From Psychroflexus aurantiacus (lineage in GTDB: Bacteria; Bacteroidota; Bacteroidia; Flavobacteriales; Flavobacteriaceae), in the NCBI RefSeq assembly GCF_010820555.1, contig NZ_JAAIKD010000001.1, forward strand, positions 62,001 through 126,000: 64,000 nt of DNA. The letters are read 5' to 3'. Below, piece after piece: positions 36,389 to 45,758 of this stretch. Both the position numbers and the translations under genes were made by a program. The first letter of the stretch is position 1, and each line of letters starts with the position of its first letter. The notes under the pieces were generated by a model. The model was not told the origin of the DNA. It made no database searches and saw only the letters and a program-made list of their open reading frames with translations.

Positions 36389-37489
36389 TTAAATAATTTC
36401 AAACTGTTTGCCTGGCAAGGGTCTTACACATCCTGATAATTCAAGACTAATCAGGATAGAGGCCAGCTTATACGTGGGCAAACCACAGGCCAAAGATAAG
36501 GTATCAATTTCAGCTTTGCCAATTTCCTTAAGTTTTTCAAAAACCAGTTTATGTTCTCCTGTAAGATCAGCGAATAGTTGAGTCTGCTTGTTCTCGGTTT
36601 GAGCTGCAATATCCCAGTTGAGAAAGTAAACAAGGTCTGCAGCGCTGGTAATCATCTGAGCCTTTTGCTGCTTGATAAGCATATTACAGCCTTTGCTGAA
36701 TTTATCCTGTGGTCGTCCGGGAATCGCGAAAACTTCCCTGTCGTAAGAATGCGCAATATCTGCAGTGACCAGCGACCCCCCTTTTTCAGCGCTTTCAATC
36801 ACTATAGTTGCTTCACTAAGCCCTGCCACTATCCTGTTCCTGCTCAGAAAGTTTTTTCTGTCGAAGGTATCGTGACTGCAAAAATCGGTAAAAAATCCAC
36901 CGTTATTTTCTATGGCAGCGGCATACTTTTGATGTGCTTTAGGGTAAAACTGATTTAAGCCATGCGCCAGACAGGCCACGGTTTGCAAATTGTGATCTAA
37001 AGCCGCTTTATGCACCACAATATCGGTCCCGTAGGCAAAACCTGAAACAATCACCGGTTTTAACGGCGCTAAATCACTGATGAGTTTTTCGCAAAAGGAG
37101 ATGCCATGACTGGTAATCTGACGCGTCCCTACGATGCTTAGTATCGGTTTGTTTTTTAAATTGATGTTTCCTCTGGAAAAAAGTAAAATCGGACTATCTA
37201 TACACTGCTTTAGTCGGGAAGGATAACTTTCATCCTTGTAATAATGAACATCGATCTTATTTTTGGTAATGTAGTCCAGTTCATCTTCAGCTTCCCTAAG
37301 GTAGGTGGAATCCTTCAGGCTTTGCAAACGTTTTTTACCTATACCATCGATCTCAGATAATTGCTTAGTGCTGGCCTGAAACAAATCTGTGGCAGTCCCA
37401 AAGTGTTGTAATAACTTCTTGGCATTGACATGTCCAATGCCGGAAAGATTTTGCAACATCAACAGATTAAGCAGTTCACGTTCTTGCAT
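36389..37489 (-). CDS. dprA: DNA-processing protein DprA
   Basis: A 366-residue protein that loads RecA on incoming single-stranded DNA during natural transformation. An N-terminal helix-hairpin-helix segment (LSGIGHVNAKKLL, IDGIGKKRL) is followed by the Rossmann core (SIVGTRQITSHG, VSGFAYGTDIVVHKAAL, SRNRIVAGLSEATIVIESAEKGGSLVTA, AIPGRPQDKFSKGCN) and a C-terminal winged-helix. Full length and apparently intact. Confidence 0.95.
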   Translation of the reverse strand: MQERELLNLLMLQNLSGIGHVNAKKLLQHFGTATDLFQASTKQLSEIDGIGKKRLQSLKDSTYLREAEDELDYITKNKIDVHYYKDESYPSRLKQCIDSPILLFSRGNINLKNKPILSIVGTRQITSHGISFCEKLISDLAPLKPVIVSGFAYGTDIVVHKAALDHNLQTVACLAHGLNQFYPKAHQKYAAAIENNGGFFTDFCSHDTFDRKNFLSRNRIVAGLSEATIVIESAEKGGSLVTADIAHSYDREVFAIPGRPQDKFSKGCNMLIKQQKAQMITSAADLVYFLNWDIAAQTENKQTQLFADLTGEHKLVFEKLKEIGKAEIDTLSLACGLPTYKLASILISLELSGCVRPLPGKQFEII

Positions 37490-37500
37490 CTTAAGCTACA

Positions 37501-39486
37501 TTAAGACCCTTTTTTATCTTCGTTATCCTCACCTTCAGACTCTTTATCGCCTTCTGCATTTTCACCAGAATCTTTTTCTTTTTGATCCTGTTCCCTTTCC
37601 CCCTTTATTTCTTCACTCGCTTCATCTTCCTTTATGGATTGATCTTCCACTACCTTTTGGGAAGGTTCCTTATCTAGCGACTTACCAAGGTAAACCAATT
37701 TAGAATCAGGCTCGACATTGAGTTCTTTGGCGTTGTTTGGTAAAATCTCAAGTTGTCCCTCAGGAGTCTTTATGAAGAGCGGAATAATCTCAGGTTCAAC
37801 TTTGGTGATTTCGATTAAGCCTTCAAAATGTTCGTGAGAATTGAGGGTTATTTCATGAATCTCAGGATATTTCCTGGTCAGGTTTACAAGTTTGATGTAA
37901 TCATCGGTTTGAGAGAATAAACCGTCTTCCGGGTTGTTTTCCGGATCTTCCATTTCTTCAGAAGAGATCACCCGGTAAGTGCCGTGTTCACCAAACTGCT
38001 TGGAAAAATTCTCTATGGCTTTTTTGTTGACCGCAGTATTCCCGGTTAAGGCCATCAGGTAACCGACATCACTCAATTCTACATTGTCTATCAAATCATC
38101 GGAATAAATATTGGCATTGATAGCTTCCAGTCCCATCTCTTTAGCCTTATCAATATTGCTTTTGTTGTTGTCCACAATCACCACATGCCTTTCATTATCC
38201 TTAAGATATTTGGCGATAATTCTTGAAAAAGAAGAGGATCCAACGATTAAGATACCCTGAGATTCTTTCAAAAACACACCCACCAGCTTGGCAAACGGTC
38301 GGGCTGTTGTCGCATTTAAAAGAACGGTACCCAATACGATGATAAATACCAGGGGTGTGATTAATTCGGCACTGGGAATACCTTGCTCTACGAGCTTAAG
38401 CCCAAATAGAGAAGCCACCCCGGCAGCCACAATACCTCTTGGCCCTACCCAGCTGATGAAAAGTTTTTCATTGGTTGCTAAGGTAGAGTTATAACTGCTT
38501 AAGAAAACACCCAGTGGTCTTACCAGAAATACAACCACAGCAAAAAGGATGAGGGTCTCCCAGTTTATCACCAGAAGCAGATTTTCTAAGTTAATATTAG
38601 CCGCCAGCAAAATAAAAAGTATGGAGATCAGTAACACACTCAGTGATTCTTTGAAATAGAGCAGGTCTTTCAGATTTGGGAGGTTGGTGTTTCCCATGAT
38701 GATCCCCATGATAACCACAGCAAGCAGCCCGCTTTCATGAGCAAAATGATCTGCTAAAACAAACACGCCTAAAACCGCAGCAAGCGTAACCACATTCAAT
38801 AAATAATGTGGGATCACCTTAGATTTTATGGCTAAAGCCAAAGCTTTGGCAAATGTAAAACCGAAGGTAAATCCAAAAAGTACAATTTTACCGAATTCAA
38901 CCAAGACCGTAGAAGTCACTGCTTCGCCACCTCCGGCTGAAATAAATTCGAACACCAGTACGGCTACCAAAGCGCCTATGGGATCGATCAAAATCCCTTC
39001 CCATTTCAGAATCGTAGACACGTCCTTTTTAAGAGGTATATTCCTTAAAATCGGGGTAATCACGGTTGGACCGGTCACAATGATGAGTCCTGAAAACAAG
39101 AGTGAAATTTGCCAGCTCAGTCCAAGAATCCAGTGCGCAGCCATCCCCGCTCCAATAAAGGTGACCACTACCGCCACTGTAATCAGTTTGACGATCACTG
39201 GTCCCACGTGGAGAATTTCACCACGTCGTAAAGTAAGTCCGCCTTCAAAAAGAATAATACCAATGGCGAGGGAAACAAAGTAAAACAAACTCTCTCCGGG
39301 AAACAATCCGGATTCACCATTCCATATTGGCTCTATCAGTTTGGAGCCATCTTCCGTATATAAGGTAGCTAAAGGGCCTACCAGGAGCCCGATAAGAATA
39401 AGGGGGAGAATCGCAGGAATCTTGAATCGCCATGCAAACCACTGAGCCAAAATCCCTAATATGATAATTCCTGCTAGTTCAATCAT
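37501..39486 (-). CDS. CPA1-type Na+/H+ antiporter with RCK (TrkA-N) domain and acidic tail
   Basis: A 661-residue protein. About 12 membrane helices cover residues 1-390 (FEGGLTLRRGE, GLIIVTGPTVITPILR, WVGPRGIVAAGVASLF are typical of NhaP/CPA1 antiporters). A nucleotide-binding RCK fold follows (GILIVGSSSFSRIIAKYLK at about 407), then a second regulatory domain. The last ~60 residues are an unusual low-complexity tail rich in Glu, Asp and Lys. The cation specificity (Na+ or K+) cannot be told. It is followed by dprA after 11 bases. Confidence 0.88.
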   Translation of the reverse strand: MIELAGIIILGILAQWFAWRFKIPAILPLILIGLLVGPLATLYTEDGSKLIEPIWNGESGLFPGESLFYFVSLAIGIILFEGGLTLRRGEILHVGPVIVKLITVAVVVTFIGAGMAAHWILGLSWQISLLFSGLIIVTGPTVITPILRNIPLKKDVSTILKWEGILIDPIGALVAVLVFEFISAGGGEAVTSTVLVEFGKIVLFGFTFGFTFAKALALAIKSKVIPHYLLNVVTLAAVLGVFVLADHFAHESGLLAVVIMGIIMGNTNLPNLKDLLYFKESLSVLLISILFILLAANINLENLLLVINWETLILFAVVVFLVRPLGVFLSSYNSTLATNEKLFISWVGPRGIVAAGVASLFGLKLVEQGIPSAELITPLVFIIVLGTVLLNATTARPFAKLVGVFLKESQGILIVGSSSFSRIIAKYLKDNERHVVIVDNNKSNIDKAKEMGLEAINANIYSDDLIDNVELSDVGYLMALTGNTAVNKKAIENFSKQFGEHGTYRVISSEEMEDPENNPEDGLFSQTDDYIKLVNLTRKYPEIHEITLNSHEHFEGLIEITKVEPEIIPLFIKTPEGQLEILPNNAKELNVEPDSKLVYLGKSLDKEPSQKVVEDQSIKEDEASEEIKGEREQDQKEKDSGENAEGDKESEGEDNEDKKGS

Positions 39487-39582
39487 AAATGTTAAGTTTG
39501 AGTCGTTAAAAATAGCATAATCTAAAAGACACAGATTCCAAAGTTAAGACTCTTTTAGTATTTTGCTCTAAAATATACATTT

Positions 39583-40443
39583 ATGACTTTATATCCCATT
39601 GAAACCGGCCATTTTAAACTGGATGGCGGCGCTATGTTTGGTGTGGTTCCCAAATCACTCTGGCAACGCACCAACCCGGCAGATGCCAATAATATGATAG
39701 ACATTTCTGCCACAAGCCTTCTGATAGAAAATGGTAAACAACTCATCCTTATCGACACGGGTCTGGGAAATAAGCAAAGCGAAAAATTCTTTAGTCATTA
39801 CCACCGCTGGGGGGATCATTCCATAGACAGTTCTTTAAAAAAACACGGATTTCACCGGGACGATATATCAGATGTCTTTTTAACGCATTTGCATTTCGAC
39901 CATTGCGGAGGAACCATCCAGTGGAATAAAGACAAAACAGGCTATGAACCTGCGTTTAAAAATGCAAAGATATGGACAAACCAGGAGCACTGGGACTGGG
40001 CGATTCATCCCAACGCCAGGGAGAAAGCCTCCTTTCTGAAGGAAAACTTACATCCCATGCAGGAGTCTGGCCATTTAAATTTTTTGGAACGCTCCGAAAA
40101 CCGACATTTTTATAAGGATCTGGGGTTTGAAGTCCTTTTTGTGGACGGGCATACCGACAAACAAATGATTCCGATAATTGACTACCAGGATAAAAAACTG
40201 GTCTTTGCCGCAGACCTGCTTCCCACAGCCGGACATGTCCCCCTGCCCTTTGTAATGGGTTATGACACCCGGCCTCTACTGACACTAGAAGAAAAGAAGG
40301 CCTTTCTGGAAGAAGCGGTCAACAATAGCTATTATCTATTTCTGGAACACGATGCTCATAACCAAATCATCAATTTGAAAGAGACTGAAAAAGGAGCCAG
40401 ACTTGATTCCAAATTTAACTTCAACGAACTTTTCAACACTTAA
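39583..40443 (+). CDS. MBL-fold metallo-hydrolase
   Basis: A 286-residue cytoplasmic protein with the dinuclear-zinc motif THLHFDHCGG (about residues 104-113), LIDTGLG upstream and later ligands in VDGHTDKQMIP and LFLEHDAH. Family members include lactonases and other hydrolases; the substrate is not evident. It is 13 bases upstream of the S8 lipoprotein peptidase gene, so they may be co-transcribed. Confidence 0.9.
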   Translation: MTLYPIETGHFKLDGGAMFGVVPKSLWQRTNPADANNMIDISATSLLIENGKQLILIDTGLGNKQSEKFFSHYHRWGDHSIDSSLKKHGFHRDDISDVFLTHLHFDHCGGTIQWNKDKTGYEPAFKNAKIWTNQEHWDWAIHPNAREKASFLKENLHPMQESGHLNFLERSENRHFYKDLGFEVLFVDGHTDKQMIPIIDYQDKKLVFAADLLPTAGHVPLPFVMGYDTRPLLTLEEKKAFLEEAVNNSYYLFLEHDAHNQIINLKETEKGARLDSKFNFNELFNT

Positions 40444-40456
40444 ATTAAACAACAAC

Positions 40457-42136
40457 ATGAACAATAAATTCTTAAAAATTGCAGGCTTAAGCCTTGTCGC
40501 TTCTGCCTTCTTAGTGGGCTGTGCCAGCGGACCCAGGTTTACTTCCCAGCCTATTCCCAGTTTACAAAATGTAAACGAAAAGAGTATAGAACTCACAGAA
40601 GAGGAACTTCAGTATTGGGGAAGTCAGGATCTGCTTACCGACACCATTCCCGGAATGAGTGTGAACAGAGCTTATGAAGAACTCCTCAAGGATTATGAAG
40701 GCAAAACGGTGATTGTAGCTGTTTTGGACAGTGGAATCGACATCGAACACGAAGACCTGGAAGGGAGGATTTGGACCAATATCGATGAAATCCCGGACAA
40801 TGGCATAGACGATGACAAGAACGGGTTTGTAGATGATATCCACGGCTGGAATTTTCTGGGGGATGTGGTTGAAGAAAATCTGGAGTTCACCAGAATTGTA
40901 AGGGATTTCAAGGATAAATTTGAAGGAAAGCAGGAAAGTGAAATCGCAGATGAAAATCTGGAAGATTTTAAGCTTTACCGGGAGGCCAAGGCTGAATATG
41001 ACAAGGAATTAAACCAGACGCAAACCAATTTGAACAGGTATGTGATGATGAATAATCAATTGCAGGAGGCTGAGGAAAGTTTAAAAACCGAAATCGGCAC
41101 CGAGCTGCTTACCATAGAAAATGTAACCGCCTTTGAACCCCAGGATGACATAGGGGTGAACCAAAAAATGCTTTTGCTCAATGTGATGAATAATATTGGG
41201 GAAGACCTTCAGGACATCGAGGATCAGCTAGCTGAAGCTATGCAGTATTTCGGTAATAAAATGAAATACCATCTCAACCTGGATCTTTATGCCAGGACCA
41301 GAATACTGGAAGATGATGCCGATGATTTTTCAACAAAAATTTATGGAAATAATGACGTCAGTGGACCCAATGAAGATAAAGAAGATGCAAAGCACGGGAC
41401 ACATGTGGCAGGAATTATAGCAGCCAACAGAACCAATGACAAAGGCATCAAAGGAGTTGCAGAAAATGTGCTGATCATGCCGATAAGAGCGGTTCCGGAC
41501 GGAGACGAGTACGATAAAGATATCGCTTTAGGTATCCGCTATGCAGTAGATAATGGCGCAAGTATCATCAATACCTCTTTTGGAAAATACTTCTCAACAC
41601 ATCCAAAATGGGTCATGGAGGCTATCCAATATGCTGAAAAAAATGATGTATTGATCGTCAACGCAGCAGGTAATGAAGGTATCAATCTGGATGAAAAACG
41701 CGTCTATCCAAACGATGAAATGCCTGAAAACTCAGCCAATTTTGTCAATAATTTTGTCAATGTAGGATCCATCACCTCTGAATATGGCAAAAACCTGGTA
41801 TCCGGATTTTCAAACTACGGAAAAAGCAGTGTCGATGTTTTTGCACCAGGCTCTTCCATATATGCCACCACGCCTTTAAATACCTATGAATTTTTACAGG
41901 GTACCTCTATGGCATCGCCTAATGTTGCAGGTGTGGCGGCCATGATAAGATCACTTTATCCCAAGCTAAGTGCAGCTCAGGTAAAACAAATTCTGATGGA
42001 TTCAGGTCTAAGCACAGATCAGGAGGTTATTCTAGGGGGCGATCCTCAGGTAACCAAGCCATTTGATGAAATTTCAGTTTCAGGAAAAATGGTAAATATG
42101 TATAATGCTATTATATTAGCTTCTAAAACCAAATAA
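40457..42136 (+). CDS. S8 (subtilisin) family peptidase, lipoprotein, with long insertion
   Basis: A 559-residue protein. The ATG at 40457 gives a lipoprotein signal (lipobox VGCAS near residue 18); a longer frame starting in the preceding gene is rejected. The catalytic triad is intact: Asp in AVLDSGID (about 92), His in KHGTHVAGI (about 313), Ser in QGTSMASPNVAG (about 484). The ~220-residue spacing between Asp and His is far longer than the ~30 of subtilisin; the insert is helical and charged and may form a coiled-coil domain. Predicted envelope protease. Next gene (M1 peptidase) starts two bases after its stop. Confidence 0.93.
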   Translation: MNNKFLKIAGLSLVASAFLVGCASGPRFTSQPIPSLQNVNEKSIELTEEELQYWGSQDLLTDTIPGMSVNRAYEELLKDYEGKTVIVAVLDSGIDIEHEDLEGRIWTNIDEIPDNGIDDDKNGFVDDIHGWNFLGDVVEENLEFTRIVRDFKDKFEGKQESEIADENLEDFKLYREAKAEYDKELNQTQTNLNRYVMMNNQLQEAEESLKTEIGTELLTIENVTAFEPQDDIGVNQKMLLLNVMNNIGEDLQDIEDQLAEAMQYFGNKMKYHLNLDLYARTRILEDDADDFSTKIYGNNDVSGPNEDKEDAKHGTHVAGIIAANRTNDKGIKGVAENVLIMPIRAVPDGDEYDKDIALGIRYAVDNGASIINTSFGKYFSTHPKWVMEAIQYAEKNDVLIVNAAGNEGINLDEKRVYPNDEMPENSANFVNNFVNVGSITSEYGKNLVSGFSNYGKSSVDVFAPGSSIYATTPLNTYEFLQGTSMASPNVAGVAAMIRSLYPKLSAAQVKQILMDSGLSTDQEVILGGDPQVTKPFDEISVSGKMVNMYNAIILASKTK

Positions 42137-42138
42137 AA

Positions 42139-43962
42139 ATGCTCAAACACAGCTTAACATTTATTTTATTAATTTCAATATCAACACTTTTCAGTCAAAA
42201 CAACACGAATTACTGGCAGCAATACGCCAATTACGACATGGATATTGACTTTGATGATACCAATTACCAGTATGAAGGAGATCAAAAACTCGTGTACTCG
42301 AACAATTCTCCAGATACCCTAACACGGGTTTTTTACCACATGTATTTCAACGCCTTTCAACCGGGCAGTGAAATGGACGTGAGATCCAGAACCATACAGG
42401 ATCCAGATTCCAGGGTTGGAGATCGCATTTCTAAACTCAGCGAAAGTGAGATTGGCTTCATGAGAGCTACTTCCCTCACCCAGGATGGGGTCGCCTTAGA
42501 TTATGAACTCGCGGGTACCGTTCTGGAAGTAGAACTCCATAAACCGATTTTACCCGGAGGTTCCTCAACCTTCACTATGAAATTTGAAGGCCAGGTCCCA
42601 AAACAAATCCGAAGATCGGGTAGAAATAATGCCGAAGGTGTAGAATTATCGATGACCCAATGGTATCCTAAAATGGCTGAATACGATTTTGAAGGCTGGC
42701 ATGCAGATCCTTATATCGGCAGAGAATTTCACGGGGTATGGGCAGACTTTGATGTGAAAATAACCATCGACAAAGATTTCATTCTGGGAGGTTCCGGTTA
42801 TGTTCAAAATCCAAATGAAGTGGGTTACGGTTATGAAGCTGAAGGCGTAGATGTAAAACGAAAAGGAAAGAAACTGACCTGGCACTTTATAGCCCCAGAT
42901 GTTCACGATTTCGCCTGGGCTGCAGATAAAGATTACATCCATGATACTGTTACCGGAAATGACGGAACAACACTTCATTTCCTGTATAAAGACAATACCG
43001 ATATTAAAGAAAACTGGAAAAACTTACAGTCTAAAACCGTTGAACTTTTAGACTATTTCAACGAGCATATCGGTCCATATCCCTACGATCAATACTCTGT
43101 AATTCAAGGCGGTGATGGCGGTATGGAATATGCCATGTGTACGTTAATTACAGGCGAAAGAAAGTTCGGAAGCCTTGTTGGCGTTACTGCTCACGAAATG
43201 GCACATGCCTGGTTTCAGCATATTTTAGCGACAGATGAAGCTCAGCATGAGTGGATGGATGAAGGCTTTACGTCTTATATTTCCGGCCTGGCCATGAATG
43301 AAGTCATGGATCAAAACAGAGAAAATCCTACAGCGGGAAACTACAGAGGCTATGTGAGCTTAGCCAATTCCGGGTATGAACAACCACAGACTACTCATGC
43401 CGATCGCTACGCATACAACCGCGCTTACGGCACGTCCGCCTATTCTAAAGGGGCTGTGTTTTTAGGTCAGCTTGGCTATTTAATCGGTAAGGGAAATTTA
43501 CAGGAGGTCCTGAACAGATATTTTGACGAGTGGAAGTTTAAACATCCTACTCCCAATGATTTTATTCGCGTAGCTGAAAAGGAAACCGGTGCAGAATTGA
43601 GCTGGTACCTCAACGACTGGACCAGAACGACCAACACTGTGGATTATGCCATAACAGATGTGAACACCGCTCAGGGAACCACAAACATCACTCTGGAAAG
43701 AATTGGTCTTATGCCAATGCCTTTGGAAGTAAAAGTAGATTACAAAGGCGGAACTTCTGAAACCTTTTACATTCCTTTGAGAATCATGCGATGGGAAAAA
43801 CCGACTGCAGGAACTGTAGTAGAGGACTGGGCATGGGCTTATCCAACCTATAATTTGGAAGTCCCAAGTACCCGCTACGGCATTGAAAAAATTGAAATCG
43901 ATCCGTCCGGCTTTATGGCTGACGTCAATCGTGAAAACAATGTTTTAATCCTGGAAGAATAA
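42139..43962 (+). CDS. M1 family metallopeptidase (exported aminopeptidase)
   Basis: A 607-residue protein with a signal peptide (cleavage near STLFSQ). The gluzincin zinc site HEMAHAWF (about residues 352-359), with the third ligand Glu in EWMDEGFTSY, is intact, and GGMEYAMCTL fits the substrate-binding GxMEN-like motif. It is predicted to act as a periplasmic or outer-membrane aminopeptidase in peptide scavenging. It forms a unit with the S8 peptidase and ends in a strong terminator. Confidence 0.93.
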   Translation: MLKHSLTFILLISISTLFSQNNTNYWQQYANYDMDIDFDDTNYQYEGDQKLVYSNNSPDTLTRVFYHMYFNAFQPGSEMDVRSRTIQDPDSRVGDRISKLSESEIGFMRATSLTQDGVALDYELAGTVLEVELHKPILPGGSSTFTMKFEGQVPKQIRRSGRNNAEGVELSMTQWYPKMAEYDFEGWHADPYIGREFHGVWADFDVKITIDKDFILGGSGYVQNPNEVGYGYEAEGVDVKRKGKKLTWHFIAPDVHDFAWAADKDYIHDTVTGNDGTTLHFLYKDNTDIKENWKNLQSKTVELLDYFNEHIGPYPYDQYSVIQGGDGGMEYAMCTLITGERKFGSLVGVTAHEMAHAWFQHILATDEAQHEWMDEGFTSYISGLAMNEVMDQNRENPTAGNYRGYVSLANSGYEQPQTTHADRYAYNRAYGTSAYSKGAVFLGQLGYLIGKGNLQEVLNRYFDEWKFKHPTPNDFIRVAEKETGAELSWYLNDWTRTTNTVDYAITDVNTAQGTTNITLERIGLMPMPLEVKVDYKGGTSETFYIPLRIMRWEKPTAGTVVEDWAWAYPTYNLEVPSTRYGIEKIEIDPSGFMADVNRENNVLILEE

Positions 43963-43988
43963 GCACTTTCGGCTTAGTAAAAGCAATG

Positions 43989-44027
43989 AAACGGATGCTG
44001 AAAGTCAACTTTCAGCATCCGTTTTTT
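43989..44027 (+). terminator. Terminator of the S8-M1 peptidase unit
   Basis: A 16-bp perfect stem (43989-44004 with 44009-44024; inner AACGGATGCTGAAAG / CTTTCAGCATCCGTT, loop TCAA) followed by a T-run. Confidence 0.93.
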
Positions 44028-44109
44028 ATTAGCTGCATTTTAAAATCTTAGTATAAGACAGAAAGCTAACTGCCTTGACCAGGAAGGAAAAGCAGCAGAA
44101 ATAAACAAC

Positions 44110-45306
44110 TCATCGAAGAGAGCGTTTTACGGCTTGTGAAGAGATGTAAGACGCCAGAAACCCTAATCCGGTGATGGTGACAAACACAATCAAAATATTG
44201 ATGAATTCAAGCTTAACCGGATAAGCCAGACTCGGTGTAATCATAATCCATTCAAAATAAAGCTGAGATAAGACCAAAAGGACGCCAAGCACAAGACCTA
44301 CTAGTCCCCCGGCTATGCTCATCAGTCCACCCTGAAAGAAAAAGATACGCTGGATTTCGGCTTTGGTCAGTCCTAAATTCAATAGGGTTTTGGAGTTTTG
44401 TCGCTTTTCCAATACCGCCATGATGATTGAACCGATCACATTGAATAAAGCTATAATGATAACCAGGGTAAAAATTAAATACACCGCCAGATTCTCAGTA
44501 TTCAGCATCTTATACAAACTATCGTTCAGCTGGATTCTGTCTTTGATGATGATAGTGGAATTGAATAGGGCATTCAAGTCTTTTCTTACTGAATTTAAGT
44601 CTGCTGAAGGTGATACGTTCACTTCCAGAGCGGAAACCTCATTTTCGCTGAGCTGAAGCAAACTTCGGGCAAAGCTGATATCTGTAAACGCATATTTTTT
44701 GTCCAGCTCTTCATTGATGGAATAAATCCCCACCACCGTGGCATTGGCCGTTCTAAACGCATCTCTCACATTTAAAACCTGCCCTTTCCCCGGCTTTGGC
44801 ACATACAGATTTAGCAAATCGGAATAATCGCGGACGCCGGCAGAAAGTTTTCGGGAGAGGTCATTCCCTAAAACGACCTGATACCGGTCTTCTTCCAGCC
44901 ACTGCCCTAAAAAAACAGCGTTTTTGATTTCAGAAATAGCCGGATAGGAGGTATCCACCCCTTTGATAAAGGCTGGCGTATTTTTGGATTTGAAACTCAG
45001 CAACACCCGCTCTTCAACGACTTCAGAATACATAGCGATATCCGCGTGATTTTGAAGCTGAGCTTTCTGAAGCGAATCCACCTTAAAAAATTTTCCGGTC
45101 TCCGGAAGTACTTTGAGATCGGGATCGAATTTATTGGTAAAGGAAAGACTGAACTCCTTAAGTCCAGCAAAGGCCGATAAGACGACAAAAAGGGATAGCG
45201 CTCCGGCAATGACTCCTACAGAGGCTATCCAGGTGATAATATTGATAGCCGTATTGGAACTTTTGGAGAAGAAATAACGCCTGGCGATGTAAAAAGATAC
45301 GTTCAA
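44110..45306 (-). CDS. LolC/LolE-type ABC transporter permease (FtsX family)
   Basis: A 398-residue membrane protein with the arrangement of lipoprotein-releasing permeases: one N-terminal helix (NTAINIITWIASVGVIAGALSLFVVLSAFAG), a ~200-residue periplasmic domain and three C-terminal helices with MAVLEKRQNSKTLLNLGLTKAEIQRIF. It would work with a LolD-type ATPase encoded elsewhere. The start is TTG, forming a TTGA overlap with the rbfA stop, and no in-frame ATG fits. It could also be a general MacB-like permease. Confidence 0.87.
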   Translation of the reverse strand: MNVSFYIARRYFFSKSSNTAINIITWIASVGVIAGALSLFVVLSAFAGLKEFSLSFTNKFDPDLKVLPETGKFFKVDSLQKAQLQNHADIAMYSEVVEERVLLSFKSKNTPAFIKGVDTSYPAISEIKNAVFLGQWLEEDRYQVVLGNDLSRKLSAGVRDYSDLLNLYVPKPGKGQVLNVRDAFRTANATVVGIYSINEELDKKYAFTDISFARSLLQLSENEVSALEVNVSPSADLNSVRKDLNALFNSTIIIKDRIQLNDSLYKMLNTENLAVYLIFTLVIIIALFNVIGSIIMAVLEKRQNSKTLLNLGLTKAEIQRIFFFQGGLMSIAGGLVGLVLGVLLVLSQLYFEWIMITPSLAYPVKLEFINILIVFVTITGLGFLASYISSQAVKRSLR

Positions 45307-45695
45307 TTTTTCTTGCGCTTGTCTATCAAATCCGGATTTTTTATAGGATCGTTTTTACCTTTAAATGCCTCTTCTAAATCGTTGATATATTCGATAGAAT
45401 CATCATTGAAAAACGTCAGCTCCGGCATACGTCTGAGTTGATTTTTGGTCCGTTGGGCAACTTCGTGCTTGATTTTAGATTTTCTACCGCGTATCTCTTC
45501 TACAATCTGTTCAGATTTTTCGGAGGGGAAAATACTCAGATGGGCTTTCGCCTGAAGTAAATCTGGTGTGACCTTAACTTTGGTCACCGATATAATTAAA
45601 TTTTGAGTCCCTGCTGCTTTAAGCTCCAGTTGAATAACTTCGGCTAAATCTTTTTGAAGGATCCCGGCGATTTTTTTTTGTCTATTTGATTCCAT
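45303..45695 (-). CDS. rbfA: 30S ribosome-binding factor RbfA
   Basis: A 130-residue KH-fold protein that assists 16S rRNA maturation in the 30S subunit. Family pattern: SNRQKKIAGILQKDLAEVIQ, VTKVKVTPDLLQAKAHLSIFP, and RRMPELTFFNDDSIEYINDLEEAF. A perfect -7 box ends four bases upstream of the ATG, so the message may be leaderless. Overlaps the permease gene by four bases. Confidence 0.94.
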   Translation of the reverse strand: MESNRQKKIAGILQKDLAEVIQLELKAAGTQNLIISVTKVKVTPDLLQAKAHLSIFPSEKSEQIVEEIRGRKSKIKHEVAQRTKNQLRRMPELTFFNDDSIEYINDLEEAFKGKNDPIKNPDLIDKRKKN

Positions 45696-45699
45696 ACTG

Positions 45700-45707
45700 C
45701 AAAGTTA
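45700..45707 (-). promoter_or_regulatory. -7 box of rbfA
   Basis: On the minus strand TAACTTTG (TAnnTTTG) is separated by only four bases from the rbfA ATG, the same geometry as at 6368-6380. A leaderless transcript is predicted. Confidence 0.5.
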
Positions 45708-45758
45708 GAATAAATATATAAATGCTAGTTTTGTGGTAAAACTTTGTGATACGATCTT

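Noticed and set aside
36578-36958. A 126-codon plus-strand frame
   Set aside because: Antisense to dprA, which has all family motifs.
40403-40456. Longer start for the S8 peptidase
   Set aside because: It overlaps the MBL gene and would bury the lipoprotein signal peptide.
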